Notes: generated by a model from the letters alone, not told the origin. DNA of 64,000 nt from Vibrio sp. 10N.286.49.B3 (GCF_002873395.1 NZ_MCUV01000024.1:1-64000), one strand, 5' to 3'. Shown: positions 27,744-37,598, counted from the stretch's first letter. Numbers and translations: made by a program.

Positions 27744-30700
27744 ATGTTTATCGCTATGGATGTGTTAAAGCCCGAGTTTAACCAACAGTCACTTGATCAG
27801 TTGTGGTCATTAATCTCACCATTATATATGGTGGATGAAAACCAATGGTTGAGAGAGCTGATTCCTTTAGCCACACCGATTGAGTGTGAAAAGCAAAGCA
27901 TGACATCAAAAACGGCTGCACTTATTGAGTCGATTCGCGCAGATAAGGCATCGATTCAATTAATTGATGCGCTTTTATTGGAGTACAGTCTCGATACTCA
28001 AGAAGGCATTTTATTAATGTGTCTAGCGGAAGCGTTAATGCGGATACCTGATGTAGCCACGGCTGATGCATTGATCCGCGATAAGTTGACCGTTGCAGAT
28101 TGGAAGTCTCACCTTAAGAACTCTGATTCCATTTTCGTCAATGCTTCAACCTGGGGATTAATGATCACTGGCAAGGTCGTGGGCTTACCTGAAAAGTCAT
28201 CACATAGTGCTATTCATGCTATAAATCAGCTAGTTAATAAAATGTCAGAGCCGATTATTCGTCAAGCTATGCAGCAAGCAATGAAAGTAATGGGGCATCA
28301 ATTTGTTTTAGGACAAACCATCACAGAAGCTCAGAGTAATGGCTTAGCTATGCGTGCTAAAGGTTACACTTATTCCTTTGATATGTTAGGAGAAGCTGCG
28401 CTGACGAAGAAAGATGCTCAGCAATACTTTACTGCATATTTAAATGCGATAGAGGAGGTTGGTCATTATGAAGCGCTTTATCGCCAACAAAACTCAACGA
28501 AGGACAATAACCCTTCTTCTGTCTCAATTAAGCTTTCAGCACTACACCCTCGTTATGACGTCGCTAATAAAGAGAGGGTATTAAAAGAACTATATGAAAG
28601 CGTTAGCCAATTGCTATTACGGGCTCGCGAGCTAGATGTTGCTATTACGATAGATGCAGAAGAAGCTGATCGTCTTGAGCTATCTTTGCTCTTATTTGAG
28701 AAATTATTTTGTAGTCAGTGGGCTGCCGGTTGGGGAAAATTTGGCTTAGTCGTGCAAGCTTATTCTAAACGAGCGCTACCAACCTTAGTATGGCTAAATA
28801 AACTCGCCAAAGAACAAGGTGATATTATTCCATTACGCTTGGTTAAAGGCGCTTATTGGGATAGTGAAATAAAATGGTCTCAGCAAGGTGGTTACGCAAA
28901 TTATCCAGTTTATACTCGTAAAGAATCCACCGATATTGCCTATCTAGCCTGTGCTCGCTATCTGCTTAGTAGTGAGGTAAAAGGTCATATATTTCCTCAG
29001 TTTGCTAGCCATAATGCACATACAATCAGTGCGATATCGGTTATGGCATCGCATAAAGAATTTGAATTTCAGCGTCTTTATGGCATGGGTGATGCGCTAT
29101 ACCAATATGCCACACAAGCTTACCAGCAAACAGTACGAATATACGCACCGGTTGGTCATCATCAAGATTTACTTCCTTATTTAGTTCGCCGCTTACTAGA
29201 AAATGGGGCGAATAGCTCTTTTGTGCATCGCTTAGTTGATGCTCGCTGCCCAATTGAAACGTTAACGGAGCACCCTTTAGATAAATTACTTTCATATCAA
29301 ACCCTTCACAATGCACAAATACCTTTACCCGTTGATATCTTTGCCACACGTAAAAACTCTTTAGGTATCAACGTCGATATAGAAAGTGAACGCTTACCCT
29401 TTGAGCACGAAGTTTCAGTATGGATGAGACATTGTTGGCAAATGGGACCAATAATTAATGGAGAATCCTGCCTCGAAAGCATGATCAAGGCAGATCAAGC
29501 GCTAAATAGAATTAGTGCACCTTATGACCGGCGGATAAAAGTGGGAGATGTTGCTTTTTCCCACCTTGATCATGTTTCCGAAGCGATGCAAGGTGCAAGG
29601 CGTGCATTTACGCAATGGGAAAGTGTTAACTATAAGATAAAAAGCGAGTTATTAAGAGAGCTAGCTTTTCAGTTGGAATTAAACTTTGCCGAATTTGTGG
29701 CTTTATGTCACCAAGAGGCAGGAAAAACTATTCACGATAGTATTGATGAGATCCGAGAGGCTGTTGATTTTTGCCGCTATTACGCCGATCAAGTAGAGCA
29801 ATTGAATGTTGGCAATATTGAAAGTTTTGATGGCGTTTCGAGAAAAGTACACTATAAAGCAAGAGGGGTGTTTGTGTGCATTAGCCCATGGAATTTCCCC
29901 TTGGCTATATTTCTTGGTCAAATAACAGCAGCATTAGTGACAGGTAATACCGTAGTGGCAAAACCGGCAGAGCAAACCAGTTTAATTGCTTTACGCGCTG
30001 TTGAGCTAATGCATATAGCAGGATTCCCTCAAGGCGTCATTCAATGCTTACCAGGTCATGGCACTGAAATTGGTGATGCTTTGATCTCTCACCCCTTAGT
30101 GGCAGGTGTTGCTTTTACTGGTTCGACAGCCACAGCACAAAAGATCAACCTTACGCTTGCACAAAGAGGGTTACCACCCGTTCCATTTATTGCTGAAACA
30201 GGTGGGCAAAATGCGATGATTGTCGATAGTAGCGCGTTACCAGAACAAGTGGTACGCGATGTTATTCGCTCAGCTTTTGCATCAGCGGGGCAGCGATGCT
30301 CAGCATTAAGAGTGTTATTTGTTCAAGAAGATATCGCTGAACATATTATTCACTTAATCAAAGGTGCTATGGATGAGCTAAAAGTGGGATTACCGTATTT
30401 ACATCAAGTTGATGTTGGTCCAGTGATTGATCGTTCAGCAAAAGATAAGTTACTCAAGCACATCCAAAGTATGAAACAAAACCATAGAAAAGTTGCTGAA
30501 TTGCCACTTGACGATGTATGTCAGCATGGTGACTTTGTGGCGCCTTGTGCCTTTGAAATTACAGATATAGCACAATTGAAAGAAGAGAACTTTGGTCCGA
30601 TTTTACATATTATTCGTTTTAAAGCCAGTGAGTTAGCCAAGGTTGTAGCACAAATTAATGCAACAGGGTTTGGTTTAACACTTGGGATTCATAGTCGAAA

Positions 30701-30890
30701 TGAAACCACTTATCGTTGGATCGAAAGGCATGTTCAAGTGGGAAATAGTTATATTAATCGCGATCAAGTCGGTGCTGTGGTTGGCGTACAGCCCTTTGGT
30801 GGGCAAGGCCTCTCAGGAACGGGTCCTAAAGCGGGTGGTCCACATTATTTATATCGATTTACACAATTTGATATGGAAGAGCGGATATAA
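27744..30890 (+). CDS. putA: PutA, bifunctional proline dehydrogenase / P5C dehydrogenase
   Basis: A 1048-residue enzyme that oxidises proline to glutamate. The proline dehydrogenase barrel covers about residues 100-480 (RLVKGAYWDSEIKWSQ, RRLLENGANSSFVHRLVD). The glutamate-semialdehyde dehydrogenase part covers about 520-1045, with Glu in FIAETGGQNAM and the catalytic cysteine in SAGQRCSALR. The ribbon-helix-helix DNA-binding domain of E. coli PutA is absent, so it is not an autorepressor. The C-terminal ALDH-like domain of long PutA proteins is also missing and is encoded by the next gene. AAGGAG precedes the ATG. Two ATGATCA sites lie inside the gene at 29481 and 29567. Confidence 0.95.
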   Translation: MFIAMDVLKPEFNQQSLDQLWSLISPLYMVDENQWLRELIPLATPIECEKQSMTSKTAALIESIRADKASIQLIDALLLEYSLDTQEGILLMCLAEALMRIPDVATADALIRDKLTVADWKSHLKNSDSIFVNASTWGLMITGKVVGLPEKSSHSAIHAINQLVNKMSEPIIRQAMQQAMKVMGHQFVLGQTITEAQSNGLAMRAKGYTYSFDMLGEAALTKKDAQQYFTAYLNAIEEVGHYEALYRQQNSTKDNNPSSVSIKLSALHPRYDVANKERVLKELYESVSQLLLRARELDVAITIDAEEADRLELSLLLFEKLFCSQWAAGWGKFGLVVQAYSKRALPTLVWLNKLAKEQGDIIPLRLVKGAYWDSEIKWSQQGGYANYPVYTRKESTDIAYLACARYLLSSEVKGHIFPQFASHNAHTISAISVMASHKEFEFQRLYGMGDALYQYATQAYQQTVRIYAPVGHHQDLLPYLVRRLLENGANSSFVHRLVDARCPIETLTEHPLDKLLSYQTLHNAQIPLPVDIFATRKNSLGINVDIESERLPFEHEVSVWMRHCWQMGPIINGESCLESMIKADQALNRISAPYDRRIKVGDVAFSHLDHVSEAMQGARRAFTQWESVNYKIKSELLRELAFQLELNFAEFVALCHQEAGKTIHDSIDEIREAVDFCRYYADQVEQLNVGNIESFDGVSRKVHYKARGVFVCISPWNFPLAIFLGQITAALVTGNTVVAKPAEQTSLIALRAVELMHIAGFPQGVIQCLPGHGTEIGDALISHPLVAGVAFTGSTATAQKINLTLAQRGLPPVPFIAETGGQNAMIVDSSALPEQVVRDVIRSAFASAGQRCSALRVLFVQEDIAEHIIHLIKGAMDELKVGLPYLHQVDVGPVIDRSAKDKLLKHIQSMKQNHRKVAELPLDDVCQHGDFVAPCAFEITDIAQLKEENFGPILHIIRFKASELAKVVAQINATGFGLTLGIHSRNETTYRWIERHVQVGNSYINRDQVGAVVGVQPFGGQGLSGTGPKAGGPHYLYRFTQFDMEERI

Positions 30891-30901
30891 GGGGAAGGTT
30901 T

Positions 30902-31639
30902 ATGGTTCATCAGATCACGAGTTTTACGGATTCAGTCGATGCCTGGAAACAATGGAGTTTAGTCGATTTTACATTTAGAAGTGAGTGTTTACTTTCGTTG
31001 TGTGAGCAGGTTCATCATATCCCAGAGTTTGAGTCAGCGTTATTAACTGATGTTATTCGCTACCACATTCAACACAGTGCGCGTTTGGTTGAAAATCCTC
31101 ATGAATTACTTGGGCCGACAGGTGAAAGTAATCAGCTATATTGTATGGGGAGAGGTGTTAGCTTACTTATTTTTGATGACTCTGCACATGAATCCGTTGA
31201 TAGAACTCAGAAATATTCGGCCTATCAAGCCTTTATCGCATTGCTCAGTACGAGTATTTTAGCGGGTAATGCTGTAGTTATTTGTTGTAATAATGAAGAC
31301 CTAAATCGGACCCTTGCTAGCGCTTTGCATGTGGCAAGCTTTCCAATTAACTTGATTCAGATAAGACCATTAGAAGATTCATTTTCGTTTGCTCAAGAAG
31401 ATATTGCTAGTGTTGGCTATATTGGTAATAGTGTAGTAGAACAGAGGCTTAATATACATTTAGCTCAGCGTAAGGGAGCAATCATTAACTTAGTTTCTGA
31501 GACCTGTTGGGATCGACCGCTGATTTGTTATGATCCCAATTTAGCGTTGCATTTTATGACTGAGCGAACATGCACAATTAACACAACTGCGGTGGGAGGA
31601 AATACCACGTTACTGGAGTTAGGCGCCGCTGAAGATTAA
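30902..31639 (+). CDS. Detached PutA C-terminal ALDH-superfamily domain
   Basis: A 245-residue protein starting 11 bases after putA, with a GGGGAAGG ribosome site. Its end (INTTAVGGNTTLLELG) corresponds to the C-terminus of long PutA proteins such as that of E. coli, and the body looks like a truncated Rossmann half of an aldehyde dehydrogenase without catalytic cysteine or glutamate. In long PutA proteins this domain caps the active site. Here, 1048 plus 245 residues make up nearly the length of E. coli PutA minus its DNA-binding domain. It probably associates with PutA as a separate subunit. Databases often call it a P5C dehydrogenase, which the missing residues do not support. Confidence 0.78.
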   Translation: MVHQITSFTDSVDAWKQWSLVDFTFRSECLLSLCEQVHHIPEFESALLTDVIRYHIQHSARLVENPHELLGPTGESNQLYCMGRGVSLLIFDDSAHESVDRTQKYSAYQAFIALLSTSILAGNAVVICCNNEDLNRTLASALHVASFPINLIQIRPLEDSFSFAQEDIASVGYIGNSVVEQRLNIHLAQRKGAIINLVSETCWDRPLICYDPNLALHFMTERTCTINTTAVGGNTTLLELGAAED

Positions 31640-31682
31640 TTAGGGATTTAGATAGTATCAATTTAATAAAAAGGATTTTTAT

Positions 31683-33176
31683 ATGATAGAGAATAGTTTT
31701 GCTATTACAGCAACGTTTATAGCGTATTTGTTTATGATGTTAGCTATAGGCGTGATAGCTTATCGACGCACTGTTAATTCGACTGACTATTTTTTAGGTG
31801 GTCGTTCATTGGGGCCATGGCCTGCTGCGTTATCGGCAGGCGCTTCTGATATGAGTGGTTGGTTATTACTGGGTTTGCCGGGCTACGCTTATGCTGCTGG
31901 TGTCGAAGCATTTTGGCTCGCTGGTGGGCTCTTATTAGGTACTTGGCTAAACTGGTTAATTAATGCCAAACGATTACGGACATACAGTATCGTGACCGAT
32001 GCTTTAACCCTTCCTGAGTATTTATCTCGCCGATTTAATGACAATTCAAAATTGATCCAAACCATATCGGCTTTATTTATCTTGCTCTTTTTCCTTTTCT
32101 ATACCAGTTCTGGCCTTGTTGCAGGGGGAAAATTGTTTGAAACCGTCTTTGGGTTAAATTATACAACAGCAGTGATGATAGGGGCTTTTTGCGTTGTCTC
32201 TTATACACTATTTGGTGGCTTTTTAGCGGTAGCATGGACAGATTTAGTCCAAGGCTTACTGATGTCAGCTGCACTATTAATTGTCCCAATTGCCGCGATG
32301 CAAGGCGGTTTTAGCCAGCTTAATCAAGATTTATCAGCGATTAATCCGGAGTTATTAACCCTATGGAATGATACAAAAGGGCAGCCACTTTCTGCTATTG
32401 CGATCATCTCTTTAGCGGCATGGGGGCTGGGTTATTTTGGCCAACCACATATTTTGGCCAGATTTAAAGCATCGCGCAGCAATCGAGAGTTAACCACGGC
32501 TCGTAGAATTGCGGTTGTATGGACTGCGCTGTCTATGGCTGGTGCTATGTTAGTTGGGCTAGTTGGCTTAGTTTATGTCACTAACTCTGATATGGGAACA
32601 CTCGCTGATGGAGAGAAAATCTTTATGTTGCTAGTCAATGCTATCTTCCACCCAGTGATTGCCGGCATTCTATTAGCTGCTATTTTAGCGGCAATTATGA
32701 GTACTGCAGATTCACAACTATTAGTCTCCTCTTCGGCCTTAGCTGAGGATCTTTATAAGCAAATAATCAATAAAGAGGCGAGCTCTCAACAGGTAGTGAT
32801 GATTGGTCGACTCGGTGTGATCATTATTTCACTCGCGGCTTTATTTTTAGCCATGTCCCCTGACAGTTCAGTGTTAGGCCTTGTTTCCTACGCTTGGGCT
32901 GGTTTTGGTGCTGCGTTTGGACCTGTTGTTGTATTGAGCTTATATTGGTCTCGAATGAATAAAGCAGGAGCTTTAGCTGGTATTTTAGCCGGCGGTATTA
33001 CTATCGTGATTTGGAAGCAATTGAGTGGTGGTTTATTTGATATCTATGAGATTGTACCTGGCGTTTTATTATCAACCGTTATGGTTATTGTCGTGAGCTT
33101 GCTAACCAACAAGCCAGATCAAATGACTGAAAAACAGTATCAAAAATTTAAGCAACAACTGATAGAGCTAGATTAA
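31683..33176 (+). CDS. putP: PutP, sodium/proline symporter
   Basis: A 497-residue solute:sodium symporter with about 13 membrane segments. The PutP signature is visible: YFLGGRSLGPWPAALSAGASDMSGWLLLGLPG (about residues 37-68), and the sodium-site region ILAAIMSTADSQLLVSSSALAEDLYK near 330-360. It imports proline for the PutA enzyme encoded upstream. It starts 43 bases after the PutA C-terminal-domain gene with a good AAGGA ribosome site, so it is the last gene of the put operon. No strong terminator follows. Confidence 0.95.
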   Translation: MIENSFAITATFIAYLFMMLAIGVIAYRRTVNSTDYFLGGRSLGPWPAALSAGASDMSGWLLLGLPGYAYAAGVEAFWLAGGLLLGTWLNWLINAKRLRTYSIVTDALTLPEYLSRRFNDNSKLIQTISALFILLFFLFYTSSGLVAGGKLFETVFGLNYTTAVMIGAFCVVSYTLFGGFLAVAWTDLVQGLLMSAALLIVPIAAMQGGFSQLNQDLSAINPELLTLWNDTKGQPLSAIAIISLAAWGLGYFGQPHILARFKASRSNRELTTARRIAVVWTALSMAGAMLVGLVGLVYVTNSDMGTLADGEKIFMLLVNAIFHPVIAGILLAAILAAIMSTADSQLLVSSSALAEDLYKQIINKEASSQQVVMIGRLGVIIISLAALFLAMSPDSSVLGLVSYAWAGFGAAFGPVVVLSLYWSRMNKAGALAGILAGGITIVIWKQLSGGLFDIYEIVPGVLLSTVMVIVVSLLTNKPDQMTEKQYQKFKQQLIELD

Positions 33177-33436
33177 ACCTAGTCATTATCGTTATCTTTT
33201 TAAAGAGCTTGCATTCTTTCTATTTCGTAGAGAGAGCAGGCTTTTTTACGTTATGTCAATATTATTTTGTCACTTACTGATGTCAAAAAAACGACACAAA
33301 GAGAATGGATTTCTAGAGGCAGGGCACACTTTTTAAGATTTCTATTATTAATGTGGAACAAATTTGAACAAAATGTGTCAATACGATTAATGTTCGTATA
33401 TTTTGTATTATTTTTTTAAATGCCTTGGAGTTAGTT

Positions 33437-33712
33437 ATGCCCGATACTTATTGCTCATCATGCAAAAAGACAACCGCCCATAAAGCGATCATGCGTCGCT
33501 GTAAAGATGAGCAAGAGGAAACAATATTACGTAGTTTTCAGCATTTGATGTCACAGTTTATCAATGCTGGGCAGCATTATAAAATGGAAGAGGTTTTACT
33601 CTGCCGTTATTGTAATCAGCAAAATGTGAATTTACATATAGTTCAGCAGGATCATGCAATCGAAGAGTTAGGTACTGCAGTTGAAGAAGAAAAGCGTCAA
33701 GTGAATGCATGA
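33437..33712 (+). CDS. Small protein with two CxxC pairs, probable zinc-binding
   Basis: A 91-residue protein not matched to a known family. The start at the ATG 33437 follows TTGGAG at good spacing; an upstream TTG in frame is less likely. Two cysteine pairs, CSSC (near residue 6) and CRYC (near 57), are set about 50 residues apart, like a treble-clef or zinc-ribbon site. The middle is helical (KDEQEETILRSFQHLMSQF) and the C-terminus is acidic. It has no signal peptide, so it is cytoplasmic. It stands alone between putP and a convergent DUF445 gene. Confidence 0.65.
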   Translation: MPDTYCSSCKKTTAHKAIMRRCKDEQEETILRSFQHLMSQFINAGQHYKMEEVLLCRYCNQQNVNLHIVQQDHAIEELGTAVEEEKRQVNA

Positions 33713-33743
33713 TAAAGTGAGAGTACGTAGATTTCTGATGGAC

Positions 33744-33784
33744 AGATAGAAATGGAAACGTCTGACTGACTTCCATTTCTATCT
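33744..33784. terminator. Hairpin between convergent genes
   Basis: A perfect 14-bp stem (AGATAGAAATGGAA) with a 13-base loop lies between the ends of the convergent small CxxC gene and the DUF445 gene. No T-tract follows on either strand, so termination is inferred from placement. Confidence 0.5.
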
Positions 33785-33809
33785 TAAACTTAGGGATTAT
33801 TAGCTTTAC

Positions 33810-34514
33810 TTAGACAAGTAGTGAAGAAATAAGACCGATAGATCCACCAAAGACCCCACCCCAAACGACTAACCAACCTAAGTGGGTTTTAATCATCGTT
33901 TGTACCATCTCTTTGACTAACTTTGGCGTTAACTCATTTAAACGCTGATCGATGATATTTTCCACATTTTCTTTTATCTCTTCCATCATTGCCGGTGATT
34001 CTAGCTGCGTTTTGATCGCCCCTTTTACAGAGTCAGTTTGGCTAATTTCAATGATAGAAGATTGCATTTTTTCGATGAAAGGTTGCTTAAGCGGTTCTAA
34101 GGCTTCTGTACCACCAAACATTGCGATCATTCCTCCAAATGATGACTGAGAGATCACATCAACTAACGAGTCAAATACCGGATTGAAATCTACTTTTTCC
34201 ATTACTGGTTTTAAATCGAGTAACTGATTACTGCCTATCTCCTTGCTTAGGAAGCGGTCGATATTTGCATCGGTAAAAAACTGCTCCATCATGAGTTGTT
34301 TGATGGCGATTTTAAACTCTTCAAAGCGTGCAGGGATCACGCCTGACCCATAAAGTCCTGGAACCTTTTCAAATAGCATATGAATAGCAAGCCAGTTGGT
34401 TAATGCGCCTGAGAAAGCAAAGAGACCAATATACATAATAGTGTTGTGATTAAGTGCGTAGCCAATCACGAGAAGCGAAAGTGAAAGAAGGTTAGTTAAC
34501 AAGCTTTTGTTCAT
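33810..34514 (-). CDS. DUF445 family membrane protein
   Basis: The start at 34514 gives 234 residues beginning MNKSLLTNLL; a GAG ribosome site precedes it, while the ATG four codons earlier has none. Two membrane segments lie at about residues 5-50 and one at the C-terminus (GWLVVWGGVFGGSIGLISSLL). Between them is a long helical stretch. DUF445 signatures are seen (GALTNWLAIHMLF, and PGLYGSGVIPARFEEFK). The function of the family is not established. It is transcribed alone. Confidence 0.78.
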   Translation of the reverse strand: MNKSLLTNLLSLSLLVIGYALNHNTIMYIGLFAFSGALTNWLAIHMLFEKVPGLYGSGVIPARFEEFKIAIKQLMMEQFFTDANIDRFLSKEIGSNQLLDLKPVMEKVDFNPVFDSLVDVISQSSFGGMIAMFGGTEALEPLKQPFIEKMQSSIIEISQTDSVKGAIKTQLESPAMMEEIKENVENIIDQRLNELTPKLVKEMVQTMIKTHLGWLVVWGGVFGGSIGLISSLLV

Positions 34515-34526
34515 AGTTATTCTCAT

Positions 34527-34881
34527 TAAATAGGGTTAAGTGCAATTTAATGAAAAATTTCTTGAAGTGCAAAGTCTAATTTGAACTAATTAAATTCAAA
34601 TAATGCGATCTAGATCTCTTCTTTTTTATGATGATACCTGTGTTACATTTTTGTGAAATACGATTAAGTTTGAGCTATTTGTAAGAGTAACGATGATACA
34701 AGGTTAATTTTTTTCTTACATTATAATTAGCTGCAATTAATTGCTTTAAAGCATGCCTTAAACAAAGCAAAAGTTAATATTATGAAGGGTTGGATCCTGC
34801 ATAAGAGAGGGTTGGCTAATCACTTTTTATCGTAGAGTAGCGCTCAATTATTAAATAATACCATTCCAATTGAGGGCTATT
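34527..34881. other. Intergenic region between divergent DUF445 and outer-membrane-like genes
   Basis: About 355 AT-rich bases. It must hold two divergent promoters. No gene, repeat, RNA or confident binding site was identified. Confidence 0.5.
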
Positions 34882-35673
34882 ATGAACCTTTTTAAAACTA
34901 GTGCACTAAGTTCAGCACTATTAGCTATTATGTCAACGTCTGCTTACGCTGAAGATAGTGTAGTAGAAATTGAATCTATTGAAGTCGCAGCACAAGAGCA
35001 AGAGCTTGACCCTTCTGATATGACGCGTGCAAATACATCTATGTATGTGGCACTGAGTAATGAAGGTGCGGTAAAAGCATCAGGTTCTTTATCGTACACT
35101 TACCAAAATGGTCAGATGTCGATGGTGACACTGGAAGGTTCAATGGACAGTGAAGGTGAGTATTCAGATAGCCGTCTTCAATACTTCCACGTATTCAACA
35201 CAGGTAACAGCATTAGCCCACGTGTCGCTGCTTCTCTTGACATTATTGATAACGACTCTTTTACAACAGCAGCAGTTGGCGCAATCTCTATTTTTAGAAC
35301 TCCAAATGAAAACCTAACCTTCTTTGGTCGTGTAGGCGCTCTTGCAGGTGAGTACTCTGATAGCTTTGCTTCAGATCGTAAGATTTCAGATAAAAGCATT
35401 GTCGGTGGTATGGCAGCAGCGTATGCAGTACTAAAAACGGGTAACGATGGTACTTATCTTGCACTTTACCCAGAGTATACATACCTACATGGTGATGTGG
35501 AGATGTCGACAGTTAAGACGACCTTTTTGGCAGCAACACCAATGTCAGAAGATAAAACGCGTTGGGGTCAATTTAAGTTAGAAAGTTCATCAACCTCTAT
35601 GACTCAAGATAATCAATCAATTGATCTTCCTACAGAAACAGTTGCTTGGTTCCAATACAAAGTATTCTTCTAA
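34882..35673 (+). CDS. Unrecognised secreted, probably outer-membrane protein
   Basis: The ATG at 34882 follows GAGGG and gives 263 residues; the frame extends upstream only through a TTG. A signal peptide of about 23 residues ends SAYA. The mature part alternates polar and hydrophobic residues in strands, with many serines and aromatic residues, and ends in a phenylalanine (WFQYKVFF). Both are typical of an outer-membrane beta barrel. No family was recognised. A TamA-like Omp85 gene follows 165 bases later in the same direction. Confidence 0.68.
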   Translation: MNLFKTSALSSALLAIMSTSAYAEDSVVEIESIEVAAQEQELDPSDMTRANTSMYVALSNEGAVKASGSLSYTYQNGQMSMVTLEGSMDSEGEYSDSRLQYFHVFNTGNSISPRVAASLDIIDNDSFTTAAVGAISIFRTPNENLTFFGRVGALAGEYSDSFASDRKISDKSIVGGMAAAYAVLKTGNDGTYLALYPEYTYLHGDVEMSTVKTTFLAATPMSEDKTRWGQFKLESSSTSMTQDNQSIDLPTETVAWFQYKVFF

Positions 35674-35705
35674 GATCGCAGCGCTATAGCGTATCGGTTA
35701 TATGA

Positions 35706-35729
35706 TCACTTTGCAGGGACGCAAAGTGA
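35706..35729 (+). terminator. Hairpin after the outer-membrane-like gene
   Basis: A 9-bp stem TCACTTTGC / GCAAAGTGA with a six-base loop lies 33 bases past the stop. The tract after it is AT-rich but not a pure T-run, so it may be a weak terminator. Confidence 0.5.
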
Positions 35730-35838
35730 GTGATTATTATTTTACTCTCTCTTATTTGTTTAACTCCGCTTTAATATCCCACCTTTCTGCTATTTTTGCT
35801 AAACTCATAATGCTTGTTCTACCGTTCTAGGGTTCATT

Positions 35839-37536
35839 TTGATTCGACATTTTCATTTAATCAGTATTTTTAGCTTATTGATTGGCACGGCTCCCACTGC
35901 ATTTGCATCGATAAACGTAAAAGGGCTATCTGATACTCTGCAAGATAACCTTAATTATTATATTGATTTAAATGATGAACAGGTAATGAAAAAATGGAGT
36001 GACGCAAAGTGGAATAAGTTAGTTAATAATGCTTTGAATCCTTTAGGTTACTACCATCCACATATTTTGATAGATAAAACGGATAAAAATCTCATTCTTA
36101 CCATTGATGCAGGCGTAGCAATGCGAATTATTGAATCAGATGTTGTTATTTCAGGTGAAGCTCAATTCGATCAAGACTTTCAGCAGGCGGTTATACAAGC
36201 TAATCTTAAAGTAGGTCAGCGATTACATCATGGACGCTATGATGAATTAAAGAAAAAAATACAAACCTTAGCGACCATAAAAGGTTATTTTAGTAGTCAG
36301 TTTATTACCCATCAGTTAAAGGTTTCACCAGAGGCAAATGAAGCATCTATCCATCTTCATTTTAATAGCGGTCCTCGTTATTATTTTGGTGAAACTCTGA
36401 TTAACAATAGCCAAATAGAGTTAGATCGCTTAGCAACTTTAGAGCCATACAACATTGGAGATGAGTTTGATACACGACTATTAGGCTTATACCACTCACA
36501 ATTATCCCAAACAGGTTGGTTTAATAGTGTGTTGATTGAACCAAATATAAATTTAGCCAATGAAAACCATGAAATACCAATTAATGTTAATTTGGAACCA
36601 CATCATAAAAATGTAGTACAAGTTGGCGGTGGGGTTGTGACGGATATTGGTTTGCGCGCTTCATTACGTTGGACTCAGCCATGGTACAACACTCGTGGTC
36701 ATAGTTTTGAAAGTGAAGCAAAACTGTCAAAACCAGAGCAATCTTTACAATTAGGCTATAAAATTCCAACGCTTGATGTACTTAATGATTATTACGCAGT
36801 TCAATTTACCTCTTCCCATGTTGACTATTTAGATACTCGTAGTTTTTCGTCCAATTTATCTTTTGAGAAGCATTGGATTTTAACCAGCCACTGGGAAAGT
36901 AGTGTCTATCTCCAATACCTTTATGAAAATTATACTCAGGCTTCTGATGAAGATATCACACAGCTTTTAATGCCAGGGATCTCTTTTACTTATACAAGTG
37001 GAAAAGAGGAGAGTAAGCGTTTAAAACATAAGCACCAACTATCAATTGAATACTCCAACGATCATGTTATCTCCGATATACAATTATTGCGCTTACAAAA
37101 TGATTCTATTGTTGCTAGAAATTTTGGTAATAAGCAAAAAATACAATTTAGGACGACGATAGGCATTAATATAACCGATGAATTATCAGAACTGCCTTCT
37201 TCATTACGCTACTTTGCTGGTGGTGATAATAATTTACGAGGCTATGACTATAATTCTATATCACCAGTTGATGAGAGTGGTGAGTTGACGGGGGCATTGT
37301 ATCTTTTTAATAGTGGCTTAGATTATCAATATAATATATACGGTGCCTTTTGGTTAGGTGCCTTTATTGATTATGGTGATGCCTTTGACAGCAAGCCAGA
37401 TCTGAAAAAAGGGACAGGGGTTAGCATTGAACGATATTCAGAGATAATACCAATAAAGTTAGATTTTGCATGGGGAGAGGGGGCTTCAGGGAAGGATAAA
37501 TTTAAGCTACATTTTTCTTTAGGTGCTCAATTTTAA
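35839..37536 (+). CDS. TamA-like Omp85 family outer-membrane protein
   Basis: A 565-residue protein with a signal peptide (residues 1-23), three POTRA-like domains (about 24-255) and a C-terminal 16-strand barrel. It holds the Omp85 substrate-site motif region RYFAGGDNNLRGYDYNS near residue 460 and ends in Phe. TamA inserts autotransporter-type proteins into the outer membrane with TamB. No tamB lies next to it, which is unusual. The start is TTG at 35839 behind TAGGG; an upstream ATG meets a stop. It could be a TamA paralogue with another client. The membrane class is secure. The partner is unknown. Confidence 0.85.
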   Translation: MIRHFHLISIFSLLIGTAPTAFASINVKGLSDTLQDNLNYYIDLNDEQVMKKWSDAKWNKLVNNALNPLGYYHPHILIDKTDKNLILTIDAGVAMRIIESDVVISGEAQFDQDFQQAVIQANLKVGQRLHHGRYDELKKKIQTLATIKGYFSSQFITHQLKVSPEANEASIHLHFNSGPRYYFGETLINNSQIELDRLATLEPYNIGDEFDTRLLGLYHSQLSQTGWFNSVLIEPNINLANENHEIPINVNLEPHHKNVVQVGGGVVTDIGLRASLRWTQPWYNTRGHSFESEAKLSKPEQSLQLGYKIPTLDVLNDYYAVQFTSSHVDYLDTRSFSSNLSFEKHWILTSHWESSVYLQYLYENYTQASDEDITQLLMPGISFTYTSGKEESKRLKHKHQLSIEYSNDHVISDIQLLRLQNDSIVARNFGNKQKIQFRTTIGINITDELSELPSSLRYFAGGDNNLRGYDYNSISPVDESGELTGALYLFNSGLDYQYNIYGAFWLGAFIDYGDAFDSKPDLKKGTGVSIERYSEIIPIKLDFAWGEGASGKDKFKLHFSLGAQF

Positions 37537-37598
37537 GCTCGATTTTATTTGGCATCCATGCCTAGCTATGCGGTGACACCTGAACAAATTTCGTATAC

